Positions 1 to 8,828 of a stretch of DNA of 64,000 nt are shown here, piece after piece. Origin of the DNA: Niabella ginsenosidivorans. Lineage in GTDB: Bacteria > Bacteroidota > Bacteroidia > Chitinophagales > Chitinophagaceae. The number at the start of each line of letters is the position of its first letter. Within the stretch, counting starts at the first letter, position 1. Under the pieces are notes generated by a model. That model was not told the DNA's origin. It saw only the letters and a list, made by a program, of their open reading frames with translations, and did not search any database. The stretch spans positions 4,712,001-4,776,000 of the forward strand of contig NZ_CP015772.1 of assembly GCF_001654455.1 (NCBI RefSeq), given 5' to 3'. Position numbers and translations under genes: made by a program.

Positions 1-1
1 T

Positions 2-406
2 GCCGCGGCGCAGATCAGCACGCCTGAAACCATCGGATCGCTTTATAATGATTACCTGAAAATCAATACCATTATTGCCGGTTTTTTTAAATCGGTTCAA
101 TCCGATCTTTCAAAGATCGCATTCCCCATGCGTTTTATTGAGCTGGTAGATCCCGAACAGACCAATGCCGTACTAAATTTCAGCATTTCGAAAGCCCGGG
201 AGGCTGCCTGGGCCAATGCTTTGCTGTTTTGCGAAGCTGGAAACGCAAATGAAACACCCCTCATCAACACCTGTGACAACGTGGTAGACAGCGTGGCGCA
301 AAAAATTCTGCAACCAGGCGCAGCAGCGTCTGTACTGACCAACCTGGTGCTTCGCACGGAACAAAAGGACGTGGCCCAAAACATTGCTTTTCTTAACCAG
401 GATTAA
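2..406 (+). CDS. C-terminal part of an unrecognised protein (5' end outside window)
   Basis: An open frame runs in from the left edge and ends at the TAA at 404-406, giving about 134 C-terminal residues. An internal ATG at 128 exists, but the same frame is open and protein-like before it, so the gene is probably longer and starts outside the window. The residues look alpha-helical and mixed polar/hydrophobic, with no membrane segment or motif I recognise. I cannot assign a family or function. The antiporter gene follows 85 bases downstream on the same strand. Confidence 0.6.
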   Translation, partial: AAAQISTPETIGSLYNDYLKINTIIAGFFKSVQSDLSKIAFPMRFIELVDPEQTNAVLNFSISKAREAAWANALLFCEAGNANETPLINTCDNVVDSVAQKILQPGAAASVLTNLVLRTEQKDVAQNIAFLNQD

Positions 407-491
407 CATCAGGAGCGGCAATAAGGGATGAGTTCAGTAAAAATAACAGGCATTGTTGCTGCCGGCAACAAGAACTTTCGTATTTTAAACC

Positions 492-2108
492 ATGATCGAA
501 AACAGCCTTTTGCTTATCCTGGCAATGTTATTTGTAATTACAATGCTCACAATGCTGAGCAGCAAATTACGCATACCTTATCCCATTTTTCTGGTCATTG
601 CCGGGCTGGCCATCAGCCTTTTGCCGGGAATGCCCCGTATAAGAATCAACCCGGAGCTGATCTTCCTGATCTTTTTGCCCCCGATCCTCTTTTCCGCCGC
701 ATGGCAAATACCCTGGGCTGATTTCTGGGGAATGCGATCATCCGTTGCCACATTAGGATTTGGCCTGGTATTTTTTACAGCATTACTCATTGCTTATTTA
801 TCCCATGTCCTCATTCCGGGGTTTGATCTTGCCCTTGGATTTGTGTTGGGGGGCATCATTTCCCCGCCGGATGCGGTAGCTGCCACATCTGTACTTAACA
901 AACTAAAAGTGCCTAAAAGCGTTGTACACCTGCTGGAGGGGGAAAGCCTTGTAAATGACGCATCCAGCCTTATTGTTTTCCATTTTGCACTGGCTGCGGT
1001 GCTTACACATACTTTCAGTTTCTGGGATGCAACCCGGTCTTTTTTCCTGGTATCCTGCATGGGCATTGTCATCGGGCTGGCTATTGCTTTTATCGTTTCC
1101 ATTATTCATAAATATTTTCCGACCACGCCGGTCATAGATGCGGCGCTTACGCTGGTAGCCCCTTATGTAATGTACCTGGCAGCGGAAAATCTGCATTTTT
1201 CAGGGGTGCTTGCAGTGGTTGTCGGCGGGCTCTTTCTGAGCTACCATGCGCATGACACGTTAACCTATGCATCCCGGCTGAATCTTGCCGGTATCTGGAA
1301 CACCATCGGATTTCTCCTGAACGGGTTCATTTTCGTTCTTATAGGGTTACAGATGCCCTATATTATCAGCAATTTTACACATAATACGGTAAAAGAAGCC
1401 CTGTATTATGGGCTGATCATCAGCGCCGCTGTAATAGTGATCCGTATTGTATGGGTTTATACTATTACTTATTTAAGAGAAAAGCTTACCCCAAAAAATA
1501 CATCGCACTATTATATACCCACTGCCAAAGAAAAATTTTTGATCGCCTGGTGTGGCATGAGAGGCGTGGTATCATTAGCAGCTGCCTTATCCATCCCTTT
1601 TTATTTAACGGGCAAAACAGAATTTCCTTACCGGAACCTGATCCTGTTTATAACATTTGTGGTCATCCTTATTACGCTGGTGGTTCAGGGATTAACCATT
1701 ACACCTATTATCCGGTTGCTGAAAATTGAGGACAGCAACAGTGCCATAAGAAGAAAGGAAGAGGAGCAGCTAAAGCTGCAGTTGGCACAGGCCTGCTTAC
1801 AATACATTGATTCCAATTACGCCCATGAGCTCAAAGAGAATGAACCGTTCAGGATCCTGCGCAATCGCTACAGCCGCATGATTGAGGTGGCTCAAAGCAA
1901 ACTGCACGGTCAAACAGACGGCGCAGGTGCTACAGCTGAGGATAAAAAGCAGGAGCGCTTCCAGTACCTCCTGCTGGAGCTGGTAGATATACGGCGCGGG
2001 GAGCTGGTATCCTACAGGATCAATGGCGACTTTGATGAAGAGCTGATCAAGGAAAAGGAGTATGAGCTGGACCTGGAAGAAGCAAGGCTCAGAAGCAATA
2101 CGCTTTAG
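492..2108 (+). CDS. Na+/H+ antiporter, CPA1 (NhaP-type) family
   Basis: This is a 538-residue inner-membrane protein that should exchange Na+ (or K+) for protons. The first ~420 residues hold about a dozen hydrophobic helices. Hallmarks of the CPA1 family are visible: FLPPILFSAAW near residue 60, the ion-site stretch GGIISPPDAVAA near 120-130, and LEGESLVNDASSLI near 155. The last ~110 residues are hydrophilic and charged, as expected for the cytoplasmic tail. The ATG at 492 begins directly with a hydrophobic helix. A short hairpin (TTGTTGC/GCAACAA, 453-471) lies just upstream without a T-run. Substrate ion and physiological role (pH or salt homeostasis) are inferred from the family. Confidence 0.93.
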   Translation: MIENSLLLILAMLFVITMLTMLSSKLRIPYPIFLVIAGLAISLLPGMPRIRINPELIFLIFLPPILFSAAWQIPWADFWGMRSSVATLGFGLVFFTALLIAYLSHVLIPGFDLALGFVLGGIISPPDAVAATSVLNKLKVPKSVVHLLEGESLVNDASSLIVFHFALAAVLTHTFSFWDATRSFFLVSCMGIVIGLAIAFIVSIIHKYFPTTPVIDAALTLVAPYVMYLAAENLHFSGVLAVVVGGLFLSYHAHDTLTYASRLNLAGIWNTIGFLLNGFIFVLIGLQMPYIISNFTHNTVKEALYYGLIISAAVIVIRIVWVYTITYLREKLTPKNTSHYYIPTAKEKFLIAWCGMRGVVSLAAALSIPFYLTGKTEFPYRNLILFITFVVILITLVVQGLTITPIIRLLKIEDSNSAIRRKEEEQLKLQLAQACLQYIDSNYAHELKENEPFRILRNRYSRMIEVAQSKLHGQTDGAGATAEDKKQERFQYLLLELVDIRRGELVSYRINGDFDEELIKEKEYELDLEEARLRSNTL

Positions 2109-2160
2109 CTTTCAAAGGAATTCATCATAATTTTTGTAAAGCCATTCTGATGAAATAGAA

Positions 2161-2168
2161 TAGCTTTG
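2161..2168 (+). promoter_or_regulatory. -7 promoter box, very close to the start codon
   Basis: TAGCTTTG matches the Bacteroidota -7 consensus TAnnTTTG exactly. Only four bases separate it from the ATG at 2173, so transcription would begin at or beside the start codon. A TTTG lies about 24 bases upstream, a slightly long spacing for the -33 element. Confidence 0.45.
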
Positions 2169-2172
2169 CACC

Positions 2173-2658
2173 ATGGCGATAAGAATTTTTATTACAGGAG
2201 GTACATTTGACAAAGAGTATAATATGCTGAACGGTGAACTGTATTTTAAGGATACGCACCTGCATGAACTGCTTGAAAAAGGGCGCAACACCGTACCTGT
2301 TGAGATCCGGACACTGATGATGGTTGATAGTCTTGAAATGACAGAGGAAGACAGGGAACTGATCGCTTACCAGTGTGAGCAAAGTGAGGAAGACCAGATC
2401 GTGATCACACATGGTACAGATACCATGTCTGTAACTGCACAACTGATTGCACAACGCGTAAAAAATAAAACCATAGTGCTTACAGGTGCCATGATCCCCA
2501 TTAAATTTGGCAGCTCTGACGGGCTGTTTAACCTGGGCAGCGCCATTGCTTTTGTACAATCCCTGCCCCACGGCGTTTACGTAGCCATGAACGGGCGCTA
2601 CTTTCCCGCCAATCATGTTCGCAAGAACCGGGAAACCGGGATATTTGAAGCGGTATAA
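2173..2658 (+). CDS. Asparaginase-like protein, N-terminal domain only
   Basis: This 161-residue protein matches the N-terminal domain of type I/II L-asparaginases: ITGGTFDK at residues 6-13 carries the first catalytic threonine motif, and HGTDTM near residue 79 the second. The C-terminal domain of normal ~330-residue asparaginases is absent. Short stand-alone versions of this domain are known in several phyla, so it is probably a genuine short family and not a truncation; the frame ends cleanly and the next gene starts 11 bases later. Whether it hydrolyses asparagine is unknown. It could be co-transcribed with the decayed phosphatase gene downstream. Confidence 0.85.
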   Translation: MAIRIFITGGTFDKEYNMLNGELYFKDTHLHELLEKGRNTVPVEIRTLMMVDSLEMTEEDRELIAYQCEQSEEDQIVITHGTDTMSVTAQLIAQRVKNKTIVLTGAMIPIKFGSSDGLFNLGSAIAFVQSLPHGVYVAMNGRYFPANHVRKNRETGIFEAV

Positions 2659-2669
2659 AATCAAAAAAA

Positions 2670-3550
2670 ATGATCAGAGTTTTTTCAACCCTGGCAGGGT
2701 TGCTGTTAATGGCCGTAGTATACGCTCAGCCATCCCGGGTAGAATATGTGGTACTGATCGGATGTGGCGGGTTTGGGGCTTATGCTTTACCAAATGCCGG
2801 CATGCCCCGTTTAAAAACTCTGATGCAGGAAGGAGCCTGGTCCTTAAAAGCACGTTCAGTGCTGCCTTCTTCCAGTGCTGTTAACTGGGCTTCCCTGTTA
2901 ATGGGTGCCGGGCCTACAGTACACGGATATACTGGAACAGTGCCATTCCCGAAATACCTTCCGCAGATACCAGCCGGTATGGGTTATTCCCCTCTGTTTT
3001 CAGCATTTTAAAAGAGCAAAAGCCGGATGCTTTATCCGCGCTTGTTTATAGCTGGCCGGGTATTGGCCCGCTTGTGGAAAAAGCGGTTACCACTATCCGG
3101 GTGGCAGGCAATGATAATGACGATTTTTGTGCGGATACTGCTGCCACTGTTATCCGGTCCAAAAAACCGGTGCTTACCTTCATTCATCTTGATCAGCCCG
3201 ATGGCGTAGGGCATGCCATTGGTCATCGCACACCGGAATATTATGCAGAGCTGAAACGGGTAGATACGCGCATCGGCAAAATTGCAGACGCTGTAAAAGA
3301 CGCCGGTATAGCAGCGGAAACAATCATTATTGTAACAGCAGATCATGGGGGCAAAGGCAAGGGGCATGGAGGCAAATCGCTTGATGAAGTGCAGATACCC
3401 TGAATCATTTACGGGCCCGGGGTCAAAAAGGGATATCAGTTAACGAATACCATTATCACTTATGATACGGCGGCAACAATAGCGTGGCTGTTAAAACTGA
3501 AAGCACCTCAAAGCTGGAGGGGCCGGCCCGTTAAAGAAGCATTCCGCTAA
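2670..3550 (+). pseudogene. Alkaline-phosphatase-superfamily hydrolase, disrupted
   Basis: The reading frames together encode a secreted nucleotide-pyrophosphatase/phosphodiesterase-like protein (signal peptide about residues 1-20; NWASLLMGAGP nucleophile region; HLDQPDGVGH and TADHGG metal sites). Three lesions are visible. The first metal-ligand Asp of the xDGFG motif is Gly (GCGGFGAY, codon 2766-2768, GGC). One base is missing near 2932: frame 0 reads HGYT, then the homologous sequence WNSAIPEIPS continues in frame 2. An in-frame TGA at 3401-3403 stands where the family has Trp (QIP-W-IIYGPG), and homologous sequence continues to a TAA at 3548-3550. With three independent defects, sequencing error is an unlikely sole cause. 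It lies 11 bases after the asparaginase-like gene on the same strand. Confidence 0.85.
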
Positions 3551-3633
3551 TTATGATGCCATGGTACTTTGCTCTTGGGCACGTTCTGGTCCCGGTCCGT
3601 ACAAGACCAGCAATGAATACATACCAGCATAAA

Positions 3634-3667
3634 AACGGCCGTCTTTTTAAACGGCCGTTGTCTTTTT
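3634..3667. terminator. Bidirectional intrinsic terminator
   Basis: A perfect 9-base stem (AACGGCCGT / ACGGCCGTT) with an 8-base loop is flanked by A-runs on the left and T-runs on the right. It sits between the convergent phosphatase pseudogene and the susD-like gene and could end transcription in both directions. Confidence 0.85.
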
Positions 3668-3681
3668 AGTAAATAGGATTT

Positions 3682-5643
3682 TTATTTCTGTTGCGCCCAC
3701 CATAAAGGAGTTAAAACAGCATCAGCACCACCCAAAGCAGTAACAGCCTGGTTATAACCATTAATGTTACTGTTTTGCAGGCTTGAAGGATATTTCATTC
3801 TCTGCGGGAAAAATTTTATACTGCTTGTTGTGTAATTAGATGCAGTTAAATCCGGCAAAGTGGTTATAGGACTTTCAAGCACTACATTTTCAAAAAACGG
3901 CAGCCCCAATCTTCTGTGATCACTCCAGGTTTCAAGCGGTAACCAGGGGGTCTGTGCTATAAATTTTTGTGTAATAATTTTTGTAAGCTGGTCGTTTCTG
4001 ACAGCACCTCCTTTATATAAGCTATTAACGGGATAGTTTATATTAACTGTTCCTGCTGTACCGCTAATACCATCCACATAGTTCATGGTGCGGGATCCGC
4101 CGGGCTCGGCAGTATGACTCCAGCTCACCGATGTGCCTGCTCTGTTATAATCTGTTGAGGTAAGGTATGCTGAAAGGTAGCTGGAAACGCCCCAGTATTC
4201 GAAACTGCTCGAGATTCCCTTTTCATAAGCGGTTTTCCCATCCACGGGAGTAGACCAGCCACGAACAGCACCTTCAGCCAGCAGAAAATAGGTTTCCCAG
4301 GGAGCAAAGAAAACGCGTTTGGCATTTTGGGTCCTGAACTGATTTTTCAGACTGGGAACTTTACCATTAGAGTTGCCTATACTTACAAAAGGATTAATTG
4401 CATTTACAACACCTCCCTTTGCGCCCCAGTTTCCATCAGGAATAGGATTCCAGGTAAATTTTGCGTCCATTCCCTTTACTTTTTTCCCACTCAAATCTTT
4501 AAGAGTATCAACGGTGCCGGCATCAACGGCACCGCAGGTGCCGCTTGGAAAAGAGGCATCAGAACTGTTCCCGGGCATATAAAAGATCTGGTAGGCACGC
4601 GGATCTATTGTATAGGGTAAGCCATCGAGCCAATAGGCTGATGTAGGGTTGTTTGTTTTTGTAGTAAGCTGTACAGGATAATATTGCCCTACATAATTGG
4701 CTGGTTTAATATTAGCAATAGCCTGAGCGCGTTTCGTAGCATCAGTTACAATATTCGGAAGCTGATCTTCTGACTTAATACCTCCCAGATTTTTAACCAG
4801 GTTGTCAAAGGTTACTCCCTCAGGTAAAAGGTACCAACAGCGGGTATATACACCGGAAAGATCATCCCATCCTGATTTCTCCTGCACCTGAAAGATCTGG
4901 GTATTATCTGTAAGCAGGGCACCTTTAGCAGCATCCTCAAATTCTGCCTTTGCTTTTGCAGGATCTACTTCTGATAACCGCATGGATAACCGCAGGCGCA
5001 GAGAGTTGGCATAAGCCTGCCATTTTGAAAAATCAAACGCATAAACAGGGTCATTCGCCTTAACATCGCTGGGCACCTCTACTGTAATATCCAGCTTGGA
5101 ACTTGCATCTTTTAGCTCGTCCAGCATATAATAGTAAACTGATTTCACATCTTTAAAGTCCGGATTCACTCCTTGGAAACCCTCTATAGGCATCGGACCA
5201 AAGGAGTCGCTCATTTCACTCAGCAAATAGGCACGCCATATACGGGCAATCTGTAAAAGGTTACTGGTATAAAGTTTTCCTGTATTGTTATCAAGCTGTT
5301 GATTGGCTACATCAATAGCACTATTTGCATAATTTAAAGCACTGGACTGGTTATTATAGTAATTGGTCAGCCACCCGTCGTTATATCCTGCCTGCGAAAA
5401 AGTAGCACCATCCGCATCACCGATCTGGTGGCCAGCCGCCTGCCAGTATAAGATAAACCCTCTTTCCGAAACATCCGGATTTTGCTGCGCGTGCACAATA
5501 GAGTAGTCAATAAAATACTCCACCTGAACCTGGTCAGTATTTGCGGCAACGGGATTTGTATTAATTTCTTCAAACTTTTTACAGGATGCAGCCAGCAGCG
5601 TCACTGTTGTAAGTATTGCCGTTTTTTTTATTATTTGCTTCAT
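3682..5643 (-). CDS. SusD/RagB-family nutrient-binding outer-membrane lipoprotein
   Basis: This 653-residue lipoprotein is the surface-exposed substrate lid of a SusCD importer. The N-terminus has a signal peptide and lipobox ending LLAASC at about residue 21, followed by KKFEEINTNP, a typical mature start. The following region with helical TPR-like segments (for example the IARIWRAYLLSEMSDSFGPMP stretch near residues 130-150) matches the larger SusD-like subfamily. The gene follows susC by 25 bases on the same strand and belongs to the ROK-susC-susD unit. The imported nutrient cannot be deduced: no glycoside hydrolase or peptidase is encoded beside it. Confidence 0.93.
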   Translation of the reverse strand: MKQIIKKTAILTTVTLLAASCKKFEEINTNPVAANTDQVQVEYFIDYSIVHAQQNPDVSERGFILYWQAAGHQIGDADGATFSQAGYNDGWLTNYYNNQSSALNYANSAIDVANQQLDNNTGKLYTSNLLQIARIWRAYLLSEMSDSFGPMPIEGFQGVNPDFKDVKSVYYYMLDELKDASSKLDITVEVPSDVKANDPVYAFDFSKWQAYANSLRLRLSMRLSEVDPAKAKAEFEDAAKGALLTDNTQIFQVQEKSGWDDLSGVYTRCWYLLPEGVTFDNLVKNLGGIKSEDQLPNIVTDATKRAQAIANIKPANYVGQYYPVQLTTKTNNPTSAYWLDGLPYTIDPRAYQIFYMPGNSSDASFPSGTCGAVDAGTVDTLKDLSGKKVKGMDAKFTWNPIPDGNWGAKGGVVNAINPFVSIGNSNGKVPSLKNQFRTQNAKRVFFAPWETYFLLAEGAVRGWSTPVDGKTAYEKGISSSFEYWGVSSYLSAYLTSTDYNRAGTSVSWSHTAEPGGSRTMNYVDGISGTAGTVNINYPVNSLYKGGAVRNDQLTKIITQKFIAQTPWLPLETWSDHRRLGLPFFENVVLESPITTLPDLTASNYTTSSIKFFPQRMKYPSSLQNSNINGYNQAVTALGGADAVLTPLWWAQQK

Positions 5644-5668
5644 TTCTTTCAGATTAAATAGTTAAATA

Positions 5669-8600
5669 TTAGAACCCTAAAGTAAAATTGATAAAGAAGG
5701 TTCTTGATGTAGGAGCGCTCCCGTTTTCAAACCCTACAGCGGGTGTTCCTGTAGCGTATACTGATTCAGGGTCAATACCATGCATATGACTGGAAATTAA
5801 CCACACATTATTACAGGACACCGAAACCGCCGCTCTTTGAATAAAGCTACCGGAAAGCATTTTTTTAGGAAAGTTATAGCTCAGCTGAATGTTTCTGATG
5901 CGGATGTTGGATGCATCGTACAGATTCGCCTCTGTTATTCCGATATTTCCTTCTCCTGCCATCGCACCCCAATACTGCTGGGCAGAAACTTTTTTCGTAT
6001 TAGGTTCGTACTCATTAGTCGTTTTGTTCAGAATAACACCATTTACGATCACAGAATCCCTGGAACCATTTACAACCGTCATTCCAGCAGTTCCGCTTCT
6101 TTCCATAGCAGCAAGAGTCCCTGAGAATATTTTCCCGCCAAAGCGCGCATCCACCTGGAAGGATAATCCGAAATTTTTATACGCAAAAGAGTTGGTAACG
6201 CCCAGTAATCCTGATGCCTGCTGGTTACCCAACCGAACCCTGTCGCCATCATTCGCTACTTGTGGTAAACCTTCCGAGCTTAACAATAACTGTCCATAAC
6301 TGGAACTGGTGTTATCAGTTACCCTTGCAAACTGGGTTCCGTAAATTTCACCGTACTTTTGCCCTTCTACTGCCAGTATCTGGATATCATCAAAGGAACC
6401 TCCCGGAAGCTGGTACTTGGGAACACCCGGATAAATTGATTTCACCACGTTGTTATTGTGGGAATAGTTTACAGATATGTTCCAGTTCAGCGAATTTTGA
6501 TGTGTGAGAATTTTTGCATCCGCGATCAATTCAACGCCTGCATTCTGAACATTCCCTGCATTTATTTTTCTATAGTTATACCCGCTCAACGGATCCATTG
6601 GCAGATCAATCAGCTGGTTGGTCGTATTTGTTTTATAGAAGGACAGATCTATGCCAAAACGGCTCTGAAAAAAACGCATTTCCAGACCAGCTTCAAGCGA
6701 TTTCATCAACTGCGCCTTAACGCTGTCATTGAACAAGGTAGTATTTCTCCAGGCTATCGTATTGCTGTTTGGATCATTTCCTATAAAATAGGTATTATAC
6801 AGCTGGTATGGATCCAGGTCGCTACCTGCCTGCGCATAAGTACCTCTCAGCTTGGCAAAGCTCAACCATCCGGGAAGAGCCCCCCCGTTCCTGGTGATCA
6901 TATCTGTGATAACATAAGACAGGCCTACAGATGGATAGAAGAAAGATCTGTTGAGTTTACTTAAGGTGGAGGACCAATCGTTTCTGAACGTTCCGTTCAA
7001 AAACAAGTATCCGTCGTAGTTCAGCTCAACCGATCCATAGGCTGAATTGATCTTTTTTTGTGAATAATCCTGCGTAATGGATGGGTTTCCTTTTGAATTG
7101 GTTACTGAAAATAGGTTCGGCACTTTAAGGGAAGCCGCACTGGCACTAAGTGAAGAATTTTCCCAGGCCATCAGGTTTCCTCCCACCATAATGGAGCCGC
7201 CTAGTTTACCAAATAAATTGTCTTTTTTGGCAGTAAACATAGTGCTGAAATTGGTTTGGCGATAAGTTTGCTTTCCCAATCCATAGCTTCCTGTAACATT
7301 ACCCGGGCTGCCCGCGTATAACTTGCTTTCTGTATTAGTGGTATACATATCAGCACCACCGCTTACTTCAGCGCTTAACCAGTCTGTGAACTGGTGCTTT
7401 AATGTGCCATTCAACAAAAACCGGTTCCGGGTGTCGCTATTCAGGTTGTATTGTCTGCTCCAGTAAGGATTCATATTATTGCCGGGTTGATACCAGATCA
7501 TATTGCCTGCAGAATCCACAGAATGCTTAAAGCTGGTAATATCCAAAGACCGGGGCAGATTATAGGCAATTGCAAAAGCATTGTTTACATTTTGCCCCAC
7601 CAGCGGCCGGTTATCAGCGGTGGCATTAATAAACTGTACTTTAGTATCCAGCGTCCATTTTTCCTGTCTTCCAAATTTGGTAATGGCCCGTGTTGTGATG
7701 TTATTTCTCACCAGTTTGGATCCGGGTACAATGTCTTTATTATCCATCCGGTTATAAGAAGTATAAACGGATGTTCCTCCAAGTTGCTGTTGAAATGAAA
7801 CATTCTGATTAGAAGCAATGCCTGTTTGAAAATAATTCTTAACGTTATTATAGGCCTGCATGGATCTGTTTACCCCTGCCCAATCCGTATATGACTGGCC
7901 CTCAATTTTCGGGCCCCAGCTTAAATCAGAGGTTGCATTAAACAATCCGTTGCTTCCCTGGCCATAAGCGCTTTGTATTTCCGGGTTGGTAAAGATACTG
8001 GAGAAACCAACAGATGAGGAAACCGTAATGCCCAGGCCCTGCTGTTTTTTACCGCTCTTCGTTGTAATCAGAATAACACCATTACCGCCTAATGATCCGT
8101 AAAGACCGGCAGCGGCTGGCCCTTTCAGTACAGAAATACTTTCAATATCATCTGCGTTTATATCACTCAACCCGTTACCCATATCCAGTGTAGGGTTCCA
8201 GAAATCATTGTTGCCGTTAACACGGCCTATAGCATTGCTCATCGGAATACCGTCAATAACGATCAAAGGCTGGGATAATCCTGTTAATGAATTATTTCCC
8301 CTTAATACGATTTGTGAGGATCCTCCAATCCCGTTTCCGGAGCGTACAACCTGTAAACCGGCTACCTTACCCGTCAGATCATTTACCAGGTTGGGCTCCC
8401 GCGCTTCCACCAATGCCTGTCCCTTCACTTCCTGCACGGCATACCCCAAAGATTTCCGTTCTCTTTTAATACCTAACGCCGTAACCACTACCTCTCCTTC
8501 TGTTTTTCCACCGGTTGTAGTAAGGGTAATATCTACAGTAGTATTTGTGCCCACTTTCATATCCTGGTTAGCATATCCGATAGAGGATACTTCCAGCACG

Positions 8601-8809
8601 GCATTATCAGTTGCCTGAATGCTGTAATGGCCGTTTTCATCAGTAGACACGGCCGTTACCGTTCCCTTAATGGTAATCGTAGCTCCGGGAACCGGCTTTC
8701 CGTCTGCGTCGGTAACAGTACCGGTGATCGTACGTTTTACCTGGGCAAACAGGCTCCCGCAACAGATCAGCATCGCAAGGAATACGAACAGAATTTGTTT
8801 CTTCATCAT
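5669..8809 (-). CDS. SusC/RagA-family TonB-linked outer-membrane transporter
   Basis: This 1046-residue protein forms the outer-membrane channel of the SusCD pair. Visible in order: signal peptide (residues 1-22, ending LFAQ), a carboxypeptidase-D regulatory-like domain (ITGTVTDADGKPVPGATI, about 27-100), the TonB plug domain (including LTGKVAGLQVVRSGNGIGG and the LKGPAAAGLYGSLGGNGVI segment, about 115-250), and a long beta-barrel ending in the aromatic terminus FFINFTLGF. There is no anti-sigma-interacting N-terminal extension, so sigma/anti-sigma control is not indicated. It starts 19 bases after the ROK regulator stop, which implies co-transcription. Confidence 0.95.
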   Translation of the reverse strand: MMKKQILFVFLAMLICCGSLFAQVKRTITGTVTDADGKPVPGATITIKGTVTAVSTDENGHYSIQATDNAVLEVSSIGYANQDMKVGTNTTVDITLTTTGGKTEGEVVVTALGIKRERKSLGYAVQEVKGQALVEAREPNLVNDLTGKVAGLQVVRSGNGIGGSSQIVLRGNNSLTGLSQPLIVIDGIPMSNAIGRVNGNNDFWNPTLDMGNGLSDINADDIESISVLKGPAAAGLYGSLGGNGVILITTKSGKKQQGLGITVSSSVGFSSIFTNPEIQSAYGQGSNGLFNATSDLSWGPKIEGQSYTDWAGVNRSMQAYNNVKNYFQTGIASNQNVSFQQQLGGTSVYTSYNRMDNKDIVPGSKLVRNNITTRAITKFGRQEKWTLDTKVQFINATADNRPLVGQNVNNAFAIAYNLPRSLDITSFKHSVDSAGNMIWYQPGNNMNPYWSRQYNLNSDTRNRFLLNGTLKHQFTDWLSAEVSGGADMYTTNTESKLYAGSPGNVTGSYGLGKQTYRQTNFSTMFTAKKDNLFGKLGGSIMVGGNLMAWENSSLSASAASLKVPNLFSVTNSKGNPSITQDYSQKKINSAYGSVELNYDGYLFLNGTFRNDWSSTLSKLNRSFFYPSVGLSYVITDMITRNGGALPGWLSFAKLRGTYAQAGSDLDPYQLYNTYFIGNDPNSNTIAWRNTTLFNDSVKAQLMKSLEAGLEMRFFQSRFGIDLSFYKTNTTNQLIDLPMDPLSGYNYRKINAGNVQNAGVELIADAKILTHQNSLNWNISVNYSHNNNVVKSIYPGVPKYQLPGGSFDDIQILAVEGQKYGEIYGTQFARVTDNTSSSYGQLLLSSEGLPQVANDGDRVRLGNQQASGLLGVTNSFAYKNFGLSFQVDARFGGKIFSGTLAAMERSGTAGMTVVNGSRDSVIVNGVILNKTTNEYEPNTKKVSAQQYWGAMAGEGNIGITEANLYDASNIRIRNIQLSYNFPKKMLSGSFIQRAAVSVSCNNVWLISSHMHGIDPESVYATGTPAVGFENGSAPTSRTFFINFTLGF

Positions 8810-8828
8810 TTCTCTCTTTTTAAAAAGT

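Noticed and set aside
2615-2884. Plus-strand open frame of 89 residues
   Set aside because: Overlaps the asparaginase-like and phosphatase genes in another frame and shows none of their motifs.
5889-6299. Plus-strand open frame of 136 residues
   Set aside because: Opposite strand of susC; no start signal or recognisable fold.
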